This document shows positions 1 to 10,820 of a DNA stretch of 64,000 nucleotides, one piece after another (within the stretch, counting starts at the first letter, position 1; each line of letters starts with the position of its first letter). Both the position numbers and the translations under genes were made by a program. Source of the stretch: Spirometra erinaceieuropaei. Lineage: Eukaryota; Platyhelminthes; Cestoda; Diphyllobothriidea; Diphyllobothriidae. The stretch lies in NCBI GenBank assembly GCA_902702965.1, contig CACRXP010000434.1:79162-143161 (forward strand), given 5' to 3'. The notes beneath the pieces were generated by a model that saw only the letters and a program-made list of their open reading frames with translations, ran no database searches and was not told the DNA's origin.

Positions 1-1040
1 ACAACGTCACCAAGACGCTTTCTCTGAAAACCCCGTGAATTCCTTCATCTCGAACTCCACGCCACTTCGCGCAGTGGTCTTCATGTCCGTTCACCTGATC
101 TCTACCAACTGGTATATTACGCCTAGCATTCGTATATCTCACTTCTATTTTGTACTTTCGAACTCTGTTTTCCTGGTAAGTGGAGTAGACTAGTGATATA
201 AGGCGTTTCATTTAATGTGCTATACACGCCGGAGAATGTGCACACAGCTTTGATTTACACTTTGCTTACGCCGTCACCCTATAACTAATTTGTTTCTCTC
301 CATACGACTGACGTAGGTAGCCTATGTACATGATCGTATGCGTAGACGACTAATGCCCCGCAGGTTATGCGATCTCCCTCTGCTATCACACATTGTCAGA
401 CTTCGCCCTGACAGATGGTTGCCCGGTAAATGAATTCACTTTTTCCTTGCTCCATGAAGCCATTGAATAAGTGTGCGTCCATTACTCTACTCATTCTCAT
501 TCACACTTGTCGCTACGCAACTGCCCGCAGAAGCTCTAGATTGTGTCCTATGGCGAGACGAGCACACATCTTAACCTGATCGGTGATTGCTCAACCACCA
601 TAGCTACTTTTCATGCAATATTGCCCCAATATATTTCAGTCATACTATGCGCTGGCCTTTTAATGTAGCCCTTCCGGGCATCTGTAAAATCCACACGGTA
701 AAAAATGGATACTTAAGTAATGTGTATTTTCCTATATGATCCTAAATGTTCTCATAAAATCTAGAGTATTTTATAAAAAACATATGCAAAAATAATATCT
801 CTAGTAATTTTTTTGCAGACAATACGTCCTCGTCAAATTTTTTTTTCAAATGTTTGTGTTTTCTTTAAAACATCTATGATAATGATATTTTTCAGATCGT
901 AAAAAATAATTTTATACATCTTATAGGTCCGGGTATTGAAGCTGTGTATGAGGTTTACAGCATGGTCCAAATTCAATGTGATATTTTATTTAACGCTATG
1001 TAACGTTTACTTAATGAGGTAGGATGTGTGATTTTCCCTA
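1..1040. other. No recognised feature
   Basis: AT-rich sequence with no long open frame and no domain or repeat that I could match elsewhere in the window. Probably intergenic or an old, unrecognisable repeat. Confidence 0.5.
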
Positions 1041-1300
1041 TATGGAAGGCAAACGGCATATACACTATAGACCCTGAACGCAAATACAACGGGAGATTGA
1101 GCTTAAATATGTTCAGAACTTGAATAAAATTCCTGGGACTGAAGACTACCTTTATTATAGCATAAAATTGAAATAAGGCTGATTTGCCACCATTTCAAAC
1201 CCAGAAAGGATACGTTTGAGCATGTTTTCCATGAAATACATTTAAATGTGTATAGGTCGTGAATATCAGTTGAAATCACACACATCTCAAACAGTCATCC
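1040..1300 (+). repeat. Diverged copy of AT-rich dispersed repeat R
   Basis: Aligns by eye with 12,270-12,620. Shared landmarks in the same order are a CCCTGAA..CAA..ACAACGG block, AGCATAAAATTG, GCATGTTTT.CA.GAAATA and GAA.ATCAGTT.AAAT. Identity is patchy, so this is an old copy. No coding capacity recognised. Confidence 0.5.
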
Positions 1301-3340
1301 ATTCCCAAGTGAGGTTTTTGCAGGCGGCTGTTAAGAACCTCAGTTAAAGGTTGATATCCTGCCAAGGCTAAATAATATACTATTTTGCCGCACGAAGACC
1401 ATCATTACGATATAACCCACGTAGGCCTTTCAAATCAAAGACACATGACAGAATATCGATCAATATTTCCTAAGCTCGGCCAGATACTCTGTAGGGCGCA
1501 TGAAGTTGTACATGACTGACTGATAACGGCCCACAATGCCGAAACGATTGTTCTGGTCTCCCTTGTCTTTGTCTGCACTTCCTTGTTTATAGAAATATAT
1601 ATATGCATATATTCCTGCCTGTTATCTGCACAGCGTTTATCAATTTAAGCAAACGTAAAGGATTTTTGAATATTCTTCAGAAAAATCATGCATTTTAAAA
1701 GTCTAAAGTGTCCAATATGACTGAAGTGGACGTTATCAAGCGTTTTTGCAACCGAAGTGTTCAGTTTCTTCAAAGCGCATCGTAGTGAAAAGGCAATCAA
1801 TCGATGCCTGAGTATGACTGCAAACTTATGGTATATCCTCTTCTGCAAAACGACTAGATCTGTTACAGTCATCTAAAATTAACCGGATAAGTACACTCTT
1901 GTGAGAACTGACGAATATTACGTTCGAATGAATTTAAGATCATGTCTCCTGTCAATCCTTTTTTACGACCTCATCCAAACATTATCTTCCTTGTTGAATC
2001 CTGCAAAAATTATGGACGACTGTCTCGTGATATTCTCCACTTCCCGTAAATTAGAGCGCTCTTCTGGTTAAGTACCGATTCATTCTCTGATTTGCCAAAG
2101 CTAGGGCGTTAGCTTGGTAGGGGATAGAGCAGTCGTTCATATTAACCGCGTATAAATGAACTGTTTAAAACGATTTTATAGGTCACTAATTTACATTTCT
2201 TCCCTCGAGAAATTACACAGTACGAAGACGTTTTGTATCACACGGGAAATCTCAAACCTTTTGCAGAATCCCTGATCTTATTGTCTGTGTGTGTGTGTTT
2301 TAAAAGATCAATATATGTGATGGTGTGCTGTCACACAGAAGGTCTCACAGTTAATTATTTGTTAAGTTGACTTGGATCAATAGGCGCCATCTCTGAATTG
2401 TCGGTCATCTTTATCATGGGAAACATGAAGGTGTACGATCCAATCCGACAGGCGGGAAGGAAGCACGCTCCGGCGGGCGGATTTAAAGTGGTGACACCAA
2501 CATCAGCGAGCCTGCACGACAACAGAGCTGCGACCTAGCCGATTGCCCTCGAAATCAGGGCACGTTCGGTGTTGATTTAGGCTCCAACAGAACTGGAGAC
2601 TTTCAGTCAAATAGGATTAGCTAATCACAATTTTGCTGCAAACAACAATCCTAATTATGTATGTTCTCTGCCAGCTAACGGTCGGTGTCACCAAACAGGC
2701 ATTTAGCTGGCATGCACGCCTTTCAGAGCTCAGTTCGTAGGGCAGTTAATATGATACTTGGCAAATCCCACACCGAGAACAAGAAAGCAGTCTTCCAATT
2801 CCAGTTTGCATGAAAAAACAGGTTTTACTCCTGAATCAGGTTTCTTAAAACCAGCAAGGGACAGCCGATTCCGCAAAACATAAACCACTTAATCGAAGGC
2901 TCTCGTTCAGAACATCCGGGAAATAAAGTACATCAGACACTGGAAAGGTCGCAGGTGGTCTGGAGAGACTCACATCTCGACGAGAGGGCTGCACGTTCCC
3001 AGGAGACGTGGTAGTTGGTCAAAAATGTCACAGCACGTGGGACAGATGAATAAACAGACCCAGGAGAGAAATTGAGGTCTCCATACAATTTGGCAGAAAC
3101 ATCTTGACAGGGTCCTGAGGACTTTCAAGCTTCCTAAGCAACTTCTCCTGCCCGCGACTAGTAGATCCCAAAAGCGACCGCGAATTTCGAATCTTATGTG
3201 TCACTATCGTCGATTTATGGCCATAGCCTTGCTACACCACTGACAGTTCGACCATCAAAATCGATGACCTCTACAGCCACCCTACGCAATGGATGTAGGA
3301 GCAGTGACTTGCGCGTTAATTAGTTTACGATAAGGCAGAC
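1301..3340. other. No recognised feature
   Basis: About 2 kb without a credible gene. It contains a short TG microsatellite near 2,287-2,300 and a slightly GC-richer patch at about 2,440-2,540. No match to the other repeats in the window was seen. Confidence 0.45.
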
Positions 3341-3550
3341 TTGCTCAGAATCAACCGCATTCTCACATCCTTCATCCACCTTACACCAACACTGTCGGCC
3401 CTAAATTTGGCGAGCTCACCCGTACGTGAAGGAAGTCGTGGTATCTGTCCTCCCACTCCCTTTGGAGCCGGGGTGGCGCACATGCCGGAATCAACCACTA
3501 GGAACCAAACAATGAGGCCGAAAGACCCAGTGTCACGGCAGCATCTCAAT
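3341..3550 (+). pseudogene. Penelope-like element fragment, linker upstream of GIY-YIG
   Basis: The frame reads through GVAHMPEST and TMRPKDPVSRQ. This matches GVAHRPDST and VMRPKDPIPKQ just upstream of the GIY-YIG domain of the better preserved fragment at 30,863. The piece stops before the endonuclease core, where an inverted SINE segment begins at about 3,551. It is a dead fragment of a Penelope-like retroelement, not a host gene. Confidence 0.6.
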
Positions 3551-3710
3551 TGTTACGTTGTGCCTTACGCACTCTCTCGCTCTCTCCCTCTCTCCCTCTC
3601 TCGAGATCAACCAGCAGCCGCACAGCTACGCATGATATAGGCAGAATGGTATTGCCGATGAAGACAAGGTCGAGTGAGTTCCGTATAAATGATCGTAGTG
3701 CGCCCCTCTC
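3551..3710 (+). mobile_element. SINE copy with 5' inversion
   Basis: The first part (about 3,551-3,655) is the reverse complement of the SINE tail, including the CT-rich stretch and the CAGCAGCCGCACAG block. It then switches to the forward tail (GAGTGAGTTCCGT, then GCGCCCC) at about 3,660. An inverted 5' segment joined to a forward 3' end is the signature of twin-primed target-primed reverse transcription. The full-length SINE lies immediately downstream. Confidence 0.5.
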
Positions 3711-3739
3711 TCGTTGTATATTCCCGGCCGCAACCGAAA

Positions 3740-4018
3740 AGACAACGAAACCGTGGCTCAGTGGTTAGAGGCTTTGGACTTCTAACTAACAGGTCGTGGG
3801 ATCGAGCCCCGAGTATTCCACACTTCCGGATTGGGTATGACTGGCTGACGACGGCCAACAAGCCAAAAATGGTTATTTCAGTCTCCCTTGTCTTTGTCGG
3901 TAATAGCATTCTGCCTGTATCAATGGCCGCTGTGCGGCTGCTGCTTGGGCTCGAGAGAGAGCCCACAAGGCACAACGGGACGAGTGAGTTCCGTAAAAAT
4001 TATAGGTGAGCGCCCTAC
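3740..4018 (+). mobile_element. tRNA-derived SINE, Arg(TCT)-like head
   Basis: A-box-like TGGCTCAGTGG at 3,754-3,764 and B-box-like GGGATCGAGCC at 3,798-3,808 flank TTGGACTTCTAAC, which resembles the anticodon arm of tRNA-Arg(UCU). A middle part is followed by a tail from about 3,880 (CTTTGTCGGTAAT, GTGCGGCTGCTG, GAGTGAGTTCCGTA) ending in GCGCCCTAC. The same tail is found in the elements at 21,265, 43,241, 51,637 and 55,459. The tRNA part cannot fold as a functional tRNA, so this is a Pol III retroposon. Confidence 0.65.
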
Positions 4019-4149
4019 GGAAATTGCGGTAAGTAACGACTCGGGTTCGGACTGACAAGCTGTTATCGAATCAATTATGACCCTCACCGGTAATAGTTAG
4101 AGCTGTTAATTATTTTACGCACGTGACCCCACGGCAGCTACGTCTCATG

Positions 4150-4300
4150 AATACTGCAATATTTGTTTCCCCACTACTCTTATCTGCGACTGTCTCTGAT
4201 GATGTGGTTCGAGTGAGAGTCCGAAGCCTCGTGCCGGTAAACTTTTGTTCCAGTGATCGCATCTTCTTCTTCTGAACGGCTTCCACAAACTCGCCTGTTT
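4150..4300 (+). repeat. Penelope-type terminal repeat piece, plus-strand arm
   Basis: This segment is the approximate reverse complement of 5,560-5,670. Shared blocks are TCTCTGATGATG, GGTTCGAGTG, GAGTCCGAA and CCAGTGATCGCATCTTC. The pair forms an inverted repeat about 1.3 kb apart. Assignment to a Penelope-like element rests on the hammerhead-like motif and on nearby Penelope scraps, so it is inference. Confidence 0.4.
4196..4227 (+). ncRNA. Degenerate hammerhead-like motif
   Basis: CTGATGA is followed by an imperfect stem (GGTTCG with AGAGTCC) and then GAAGC where GAAAC would be expected. It is a weaker copy of the motif at 5,618-5,648 and probably inactive. Confidence 0.25.
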
Positions 4301-4384
4301 GCTTCTGTCGGTAATGTCTTGATTTTCTTCAGTGCCTACCTCAATTCCTCTTCGCTCTCTCATGCAACAATCGACTGTCTGGCC

Positions 4385-4480
4385 CTGCTAATCAACAGGT
4401 GTTGGGATTAGGCCCAATAGCTCATGCGGCGTGAAAACGTACATCTAAGACGTGCCACTGCATGCATTTGTGGCAGTAAT
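4385..4480 (+). repeat. Diverged scrap of the HCW unit
   Basis: Matches the start of the gene-less half-unit (compare 19,465-19,535 and 25,060-25,130): TTGGGATTAGGC, TGCGGCGT, CGTGCCACTGCATGCAT. An old isolated piece with no coding content. Confidence 0.4.
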
Positions 4481-5559
4481 TATGGGATCGCACGGATTCT
4501 GCGCTGACCGATTACCGCGTGCTCTGAGCCGGTTTGGTTTTCGCTTCGGTCTGAGGGATCTGCAGCGCAGTCCGTTGTGGGTATGTTTGCCCGTAAATGG
4601 TCCATACGGTAGATTAACTAGCCAATCACGAGGCCTAGTTCGGTATCGGGTAGGCGTTATCGGGAATGTGCACCCATAACATATTCCAACATTTGGGATG
4701 TTGAGGCAGGCCTCGTTTCAGGCGCACACCGCGCCAAGTGGGATCAGTGTCGGCCTTCCTTTTTCTCGGTGTAAAATCCTGGTGAGTGTACGCTGTGGAC
4801 CAGGGCGTGTGCTGTTACGGCCAGGTGTAGGTTTTCGTCATGCCAGCCGCCTGCGCCCTCTACCGCGTCCGGTCTTCTCGACTATGTCATGTTACCGGGC
4901 CCAAATTAAGGAGGGGAGACTGTGTTAGGTGCTTCGCAGGCGCACTATCACTTTAAACTAACTTATGGACAAATCACCGTCCCTACGTTCGCCCTGTGGT
5001 GCATCAAACACTGGACATCGTCGATCACGACGGTCGACTGTCGTGTGTCAACTCTTCACCAACCATGGCATCATGACTGACGGTAGTTGATTTCATCTAG
5101 ACCAACTGCGGAGACTAGTACCTTTTGCATATTTATTCTCATAATTTGATCAAAACATGGCAAGAGGAATGAGTGGAACAATAAAGGATGCTTTATATGC
5201 TCAAATTCAGGTTTAGCCTGTTCAGGGTGCAATTTGAAATTTTGGAGCGCAGACACTTCGACAGTCCGCCGTATGCCCCACAAACACGGTAAACAGCGCG
5301 TACATCTGTTGAAGGCTATTGTAGACTTGCGCAGTATCTACCTAACCCTCACCCGCCTGGGCCTGGCACCAAGGCGAATTCAAGAAGACCGGCAGCTAAT
5401 GCGGGTGTTGTGACTGACAAGTTAAAAACAATACTTCCAGGCCCCACTGTTAAGTCCAAGTCATCATCTGGCCGTCTTTGGAAAGGGGAGGCATGAAACT
5501 CCTAAGGGTCTTGTAAAAAGCACACTTGGAATGGCAGATTTATAGGTGTCTTCGACGAT
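4481..5559. other. No recognised feature
   Basis: Unannotated stretch. The short open frames here lack domain features and have no counterpart in other copies. Nothing further can be supported. Confidence 0.4.
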
Positions 5560-5670
5560 GTTCACTGTTTAGAAGACGAAGATGCGATCACTGGGACAAG
5601 AAATTTATTGGCCCAAAGTTTCGGACTCGCACTCGAATCCATCATCAGAGACATTCACTGTGTACTCCAC
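5560..5670 (-). repeat. Penelope-type terminal repeat piece, minus-strand arm
   Basis: Inverted partner of 4,150-4,300. Read on the minus strand it holds the best hammerhead-like motif in the window, followed by CCCAGTGATCGCATCTTC. The flanks on both sides are unrelated to the other arm. Confidence 0.4.
5618..5648 (-). ncRNA. Hammerhead-ribozyme-like motif
   Basis: On the minus strand CTGATGA is followed by one T, then a 7-bp hairpin (GGATTCG, loop AGTG, CGAGTCC, with one T-G wobble), then GAAAC directly. This is the conserved core and stem II layout of a hammerhead ribozyme, except for the extra T. I could not define stems I and III, so activity is unproven. Hammerhead motifs are known in Penelope-like elements. 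Confidence 0.35.
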
Positions 5671-6440
5671 GGAGTGGACGCAGCAGCGCTGGACAAGTTC
5701 ATTGTGAGCCAGAATTGCGTCGCGTATACCGCATTCTCTCACTTTCTCTAAGGTATTTCCTGCACTGACAAGACGTTGCCAAGAAGACCGAAGACGGGTT
5801 CGAAGGCAGTTGCGGTAAGTGCAAAATAAACCGCCTACGCAACTCACAAACGACATGCTCCAGAGACACCGGGTGGCTCGGATCACACATGCGTGACCTC
5901 GCGGGACCGAGGACAACCGACTCAACGATGGCATTTTCAGCATACACTCCACCATGACATCCACCCTGTCAGCATGCGGCGTTGAAACAGGGTCCAATAA
6001 TCAACAGACCCCAGTCGCGACAGTTTTCCTCCTCCTAGATACTGCCCACCGGAATTGGGGACAATCACCAGAACCAGCAACATTACTGACTACTGATTTG
6101 TTGGACATTACAAACACCTGCGAGGACTCACATAAGTAGAACAAATAAGCCGATCATTCCAGAAATCAGTTATTATTCTATTTCCCCAGATGGTAGTACG
6201 TTTGACACAGTGATCAAGTGAATGGGATTGAACATTTCAGCTTGACACCTGGATTTACCTCGTGGCCAACTGATGGCACAAACTATGCTCGACATTTTCC
6301 AACAAAGCAACCCGAAGACGGACTGAGTGTTCTCGGACCTGCCATGCATTGGTTTGTCTTGCTACCTCAGTTAGAGTTGAATCTTGCGATTTAGAACGTT
6401 GCAAAACAAGCTAGTCTAGATCGGGGTCATTCTGGACAAA
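5671..6440. other. No recognised feature
   Basis: Several overlapping open frames on both strands (5,605-5,997 minus is the longest) but no recognisable domain, no repeat match and no promoter or polyA arrangement like that of the HCW genes. Confidence 0.4.
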
Positions 6441-7210
6441 GTCGGTCGCCAGGCCATAAGTCCAGATGGTCGCCAAAATGCACAAATTTGGCTAGTTCGA
6501 CTGCTTCAAGACTTTTTCTCCCGTGACAAACTTTAAAGGGGGTCTAATTAGCATTCAGTATCGCGCAAGGTCGGCCTGACGATGATAAAACTCTGGTTTG
6601 CGCAGTATCTGCCACGCTGGCTCCCCTCACCCAAATGTCTCCGATAACAGGACAGTGATGAAGCAACTGCAGGTGGGCGTGAACGCAATGACTGGAAGAG
6701 CTAAGCTGACCGTCTACGCGTGCCACACACGAGCGGGTTCCCATACCAAGTAAATGTGGGAGTGATTCGGGTCTCACACGCGGAAAAGTTGCCGTAAAAA
6801 CCACATAAAACACTACGCCACTCCACGGCGTCCAGTGACGAGCATCGCCATCCCGATGGTCAAAGCCAGACTTGGCCCTTTTCTAGGCTTCCAGATAGCA
6901 GATGCAAGAAAATGCCCAACACTCAGTGAACTGTGGTTCCGCGTATCAGCAAGGCCGTGGTGAGTACGGCCACACTGACTACGTTATGCTTCCCGCAGCG
7001 CTACACTTCAACGCATCGCCACGTTACATGCCGCATGGATTCTAGAAGAAGTGCGGTTGGGTGGTTAGTTAAATTTCGCTCTTCCTAGTCCGCATTTCCA
7101 CAAGAACACCAGCTCAAAACTAATCATTTGATGTAACTCCAAACAGTTCTCTGACATCACAGATTTGACCTGTAGTTGAAGTACACAAGGCACAAGTAAG
7201 TGACAACCTC

Positions 7211-7216
7211 TTTATT
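7211..7216 (-). terminator. AATAAA polyA signal, gene A
   Basis: AATAAA on the minus strand about 30 bp after the stop of gene A, followed by GT-rich sequence (GTTGTCACTTACTTGTGCC). The arrangement is conserved in the flanked HCW copies. Confidence 0.7.
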
Positions 7217-7246
7217 GGCTAGCAGAAAATGGTGCACCATGCGTGT

Positions 7247-7513
7247 TTACCAACCCCAACCCCAGCCGCAGCCATGATGGTGGTGGCAACAGTGGTGATG
7301 ATGGTGGCAGCAGGGGCGCCAGCAACATCCGTGGTGGTGATGACAGCCACCCCACCAACCGCCGCCGCAGGCTGGAGACACTGCACCCTCGTCCTCCTTC
7401 GCGACGAACTCCCCCTTCGACAGATCCTCCTCTGGCTCCTCCTTCCTCGCAGTCTTCGCCAGGGTCATCTGCACCAGCACGCCGAGAAGCAAAATTGTTA
7501 GGAATGTTTTCAT
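7247..7513 (-). CDS. HCW peptide, copy A (secreted Cys/His/Trp-rich)
   Basis: Encodes 88 residues in one exon. Residues 1-19 are a signal peptide (MKTFLTILLLGVLVQMTLA). Residues 20-48 are a charged, acidic pro-region (KEEPEED and KEDEG). The mature core (49-88) has nine Cys (49, 57, 63, 64, 68, 69, 75, 76, 82), thirteen His in runs of 4, 5 and 4, and six Trp (53, 54, 65 and the GWGWGW tail). The ATG was chosen because the signal peptide starts there. The frame is open further upstream but lies in the 5' UTR. Odd points are WRP instead of WRR in the core and GEFV instead of GEVS in the pro-region. Function unknown. Composition suggests metal binding, cross-linking or antimicrobial action, but this is inference. 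Confidence 0.7.
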   Translation of the reverse strand: MKTFLTILLLGVLVQMTLAKTARKEEPEEDLSKGEFVAKEDEGAVSPACGGGWWGGCHHHHGCCWRPCCHHHHHCCHHHHGCGWGWGW

Positions 7514-7572
7514 TGTGACCGCTTCTGATGTCCTGTTTGGTTTGACGATGCAGCCACCCAATCCGCCCTCCC

Positions 7573-7579
7573 TTTTATA
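7573..7579 (-). promoter_or_regulatory. TATA box, gene A
   Basis: TATAAAA on the minus strand, followed by GGGAGG, 60 bp upstream of the ATG. Position and context are the same as in the other intact HCW copies. Confidence 0.75.
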
Positions 7580-8170
7580 CACATTCCGGGAGTGCGGTTA
7601 GGGAACATTAATGGACGTGCGCGTACACAACCTACCTTAGAAAAGTGTACTTTTGTTACTTCTGCGTAGACAATCAAGTAAACAAACAGAGGACGGACCT
7701 CGCCCAAAATTTGACAACTTCCGTTGGCATCAAGCACGAAATTGCAAACAATTCGAACACATGTCACACGACTGAAGATAGGGTCGCTGAGCCAAACAAG
7801 ATCGCCGACGTGAAGGAATGAACTTCAAAAAATATACCGTTTATTTCCAATTGGTCTCTCTACGATTTAACTGCCTATTCACTATACAGGCAGCTGGTCG
7901 TTATCTGTCGATCGAATATAACAATTTCTTGCAGACTGAGAAGTATAATTGACCCTGTTTAATGTAACTCAGAGGGTACAAGCGGATGGAAACATGGACC
8001 GGTTGAAGGGTTGTCAACTAGGGAGTCTGAGGTTGATTTCTCTTGTGAGGACACTTGCACTCTTGATCCAGCCACCTGACACTGGCGAGGTCCTCCCGGT
8101 TTTGGCCTATAGGCGTTCTTCTGTTTTTTTAGAAGAAAAGATGGCGAGCGAACGTTACTTTCGATAACTT

Positions 8171-8639
8171 CTCGTCAGGCCAGCACAGTTATATGGGACG
8201 GGGTACAGTGAGGGAAAAAAATCGATAACAGTTAACTTCTAAAATACAAGCTAGGCAAGAGCGGAAGGGCGCAGAGAGTTGCATGTGGTTAGTCGACCCT
8301 TGACCACTGTAAGCGCGGAGCCCGAACGAGGTTCTTCTGGGTGCATAGGGTCGGTTTTCGTAACCTGATGTCGGCCGCTTCTGCTGTTGCTAACAAGCGC
8401 TGTCCCAGTAGCTTAGGTAGCTCGAGGGGACCTTGTAACTCCCACGAAATGCTTCAGCGGGCTGCACACGATGCCTGAATCCCCTGTATACGCAAGGATG
8501 GTGCTGTCTATTCTCCTAGTTTCACCTTTTGCCAGCCATGCAGGAAGGTGCTCTCGTATTCCCTTGGAGAGGCGCCGACTCGTACTACCAATGTAACCTG
8601 CTGCACAGGTTTAAAAATTGGTATTTTTGACTGCGAATT
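8171..8639. other. Unit A interior, no recognised feature
   Basis: Lies between the two recognisable parts of unit A. No gene and no clear match to the linker block of B or C; probably degenerate. Confidence 0.35.
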
Positions 8640-9030
8640 GACTGCGCGCTTCGCCTGTCAAAACCCATTCTGTCCCCGTTCCGATGGAGTGCATCTTTTG
8701 AGCAACTCTCCGCACTGCAGAGGCCGATGCGCGTGGGATAAATCCAGCAAGACAGGCGCGCGCAAAGGGCGTGCATATGCACGCCAGACGGATCAACGCA
8801 TAAGGCGTGCTTGCTGTGAAACCCTGAATGGTACTCATGGAGGTAGTTGGGGGCAAGAGACGCGATCACTGGGCCAGATTCATTCGCCGTCATCTCCACC
8901 GTCATCTCGCCATCATCTTAAATCAGCATGCGCTTTTTTGGAATGGAGTTGGAGGCAGAGTCGTTTGTAGTTTAAGATTGAGGGCTACGTAGTTGATTTA
9001 CTGATTGATATTATGACTAGAGGGTCAGCG
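8640..9030 (-). repeat. Distal remnant of unit A
   Basis: Low-identity match to the far end of units B and C (about 26,270-26,560): CTGCAG..GGAATAAAT-like block, ATTCATTCG.CGTCATCTCC, GGAGTT..AGTCGTTTGTAGTTTAAGA and TATGACTA. Part of the gene-less half is therefore present here, but its middle is lost. Confidence 0.45.
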
Positions 9031-9664
9031 TTTGACATTATTTCTGAAGTTTACACTTTATTACAGTGTTCGTGTTTGTCTAATCTGTGCTATCGGTTGC
9101 TGCAGGAACAAATACGGACATTTTGCTCCAGGAATTCCGGCTGAACGTTGGAATGCTGGTACCCGTCGGAATAAAACTCGAGGTAAAACAGCCAAATAAG
9201 AAGCAGACTCTATCTCACAAATTTAGGTTCAATCACTCACCCGACGAAATGGCACGAGGGAGGAGTAAGCCTAACTGACGCATAATGCTTGAACAAAATG
9301 CGCCTGTAGGTAGTTCGCATTTGCATGCTAGCTTACTAATGTTTACGGGTGCCTCGGACCGGAGCCTAATTTAGATTAGTTGAAAAACACAAGGAAGGTA
9401 TGGAAATGAGCAAGGAGACTTTGAACGGTGAGCGGAATAAATGCATCCTGGCCTCAGATTGGGAAGAAAAGCAAGTGAAGGCGAACAACCAATGGGAAGA
9501 AGGCAACTGGTCCGAAGATCATTCCGCAGTGTGTGCGATAGAACTCCGTCCAACATAATGGACAGAAGAACACGAGAGTCAGGCAGCGGCACGCGGGACG
9601 CCACAACGTAAGTCAGGTAAGACTTTTATGCGAAAAATTGGTTTGGGCGGAAGAGAAAATCCGC
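9031..9664. other. No recognised feature
   Basis: No gene, domain or repeat match seen. Confidence 0.4.
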
Positions 9665-10210
9665 AAATAATGAGGCAGTCGAAAGCTACCTCTGCTAATG
9701 AAAGTTGATAAAGGGTAAGCCTCATTGTCATCGTTACCGGTGCAAATCCGCCCAAGATATTACCTCTACAATGAATGAGGCAGTCAAAAGCTACCTTTTC
9801 TTATGAAAGTTGATGTAGGGAAAGCCTCATTGACATCGGTAACGGTGCCAATCCGCCCACGATAATACCTCCACAATGAATCAGGTACAGGTAATACAGC
9901 GTAAATTTAGAAGCATAATGAGAACGTAATCATAGCTACTGAAATCAAGGCAGTAGATACAATTGTGGATTCTGAGGGCACGGCAGCCAACTACCTCTTC
10001 TTATGAAAGTTGACATAGGGTAAGCCTCATTGTCATCGCTACCGGTACAAATCTGTCCAGGATAGCACCTCTAAAATGAATCTGATACAGGTAATACAGC
10101 GTGCGCGTGAATTTAGAAGCATAATGAGAACGCAATCACAGCTACTGAAATCGAGCCAGCAGGTACCATTGGGGAGACTGTGGGCACGGCTACTAACTAT
10201 CATCTTACCC
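9665..10210. repeat. Tandem repeat, about four decayed units
   Basis: The block GAGGCAGTC..AGCTACC..TTATGAAAGTTGA.A.AGGGTAAGCCTCATTG starts near 9,669, 9,774, 9,971 and 10,174. The spacing is about 105 bp once, then about 200 bp twice. The longer units add a segment with GGTACAGGTAATACAGCGT and AATTTAGAAGCATAATGAGAACG. No coding capacity. Confidence 0.65.
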
Positions 10211-10453
10211 ATGACTCATTAGTCTTGAGAACCGAGTAAGCCAAGCAGTAGACAAGCGTATAAAACACATTAATGAAGGTTACGCTGTTGCTTAGAAGTT
10301 TATGCATGGGATCAGTGCAGTTCGCCCTGTTTTGGGTCAAATGTTCAAAATGTACAACCAGGCTGCTTACGTGCATACCACTTGCATGCCAACCACTTCG
10401 CATCCATGAAGGTTTAGTTGGCCTGAAGATACGGCAGTTTCTCAAAATATTGC
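10211..10453. other. No recognised feature
   Basis: Between the tandem repeat and the HCW relic. The N-terminal half of the relic would be expected here but is not recognisable. Confidence 0.4.
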
Positions 10454-10600
10454 GTAGGTGCCAAGGAGAACGATAATGTAGTGTCTCCAACCTGCGGCGT
10501 TTGGTGAGGTGGATGTAGCTGCCATCAACAACACCACCATCACCACCACGGATGCTGCTGGCGTCATCACTACCACTATGTCGACCGGGAAACGGTTTTT
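10454..10600 (+). pseudogene. HCW peptide relic, plus strand
   Basis: The frame reads VGAKEND, VVSPTCGVW, an in-frame TGA, then GGCSCHQQ, six His, GCCWRHHYHY. It aligns with VSAKEDEGAVSPACGGGWW and the following core of the intact copies. The second Trp of the WW pair is a stop codon, later Cys pairs are lost, and the signal peptide and promoter are not recognisable. The extra Cys (GGCSC) resembles copy D (GGCGC) rather than the other copies, so it is probably a dead member of the D lineage. It runs directly into a LINE tail at about 10,604. Confidence 0.7.
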
Positions 10601-10603
10601 GAA

Positions 10604-10820
10604 ATGGCACCCAAGTCCAATCTCAGACGACATGATTACCAGCTTAAAAATGAACTGTGCCACACAAATCAACGCTCCTCGTTTTTTCTCACAGAGGGTC
10701 ATTCGCCAATGGAACTATTTGCCGGAGTTTGTTGTTACTTACCCTACCGTGAACGTGTTCAAGAGACAACTGGATACTCACCTGCTGAAAGGCAACCCAA
10801 ACTGCCGAAGCCTGATCTAA
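10604..10820 (+). pseudogene. LINE 3' end fragment (RT C-terminal tail)
   Basis: After a frameshift the protein reads HDYQLKNE, then FFSQRVIRQWNYLPEFVV and VNVFKRQLDTHL. This is the usual C-terminal tail of non-LTR retrotransposon reverse transcriptases (FF.QRVI..WN.LP..VV....VN.FK..LD). Similar tails occur at 41,403, 48,610 and 60,101. The rest of the element is absent. Confidence 0.65.

Larger units (their letters stand above)
6440..8170 (-). repeat. HCW duplication unit A
   Basis: Diverged copy of the unit seen in B and C. The 3' flank (6,440-7,210), gene A, the promoter and the upstream flank to about 8,170 match 21,960-23,960. Unit A carries no LINE insertion at the site used in E and G: here GCATCTGCTATCTG runs straight into GAAGCCTAG on the minus strand. 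It is the most diverged of the flanked units. Confidence 0.6.

Noticed and set aside
3555..3600. CT-rich stretch as a stand-alone microsatellite
   Set aside because: It is the inverted GAGAGAGAG part of the SINE tail.
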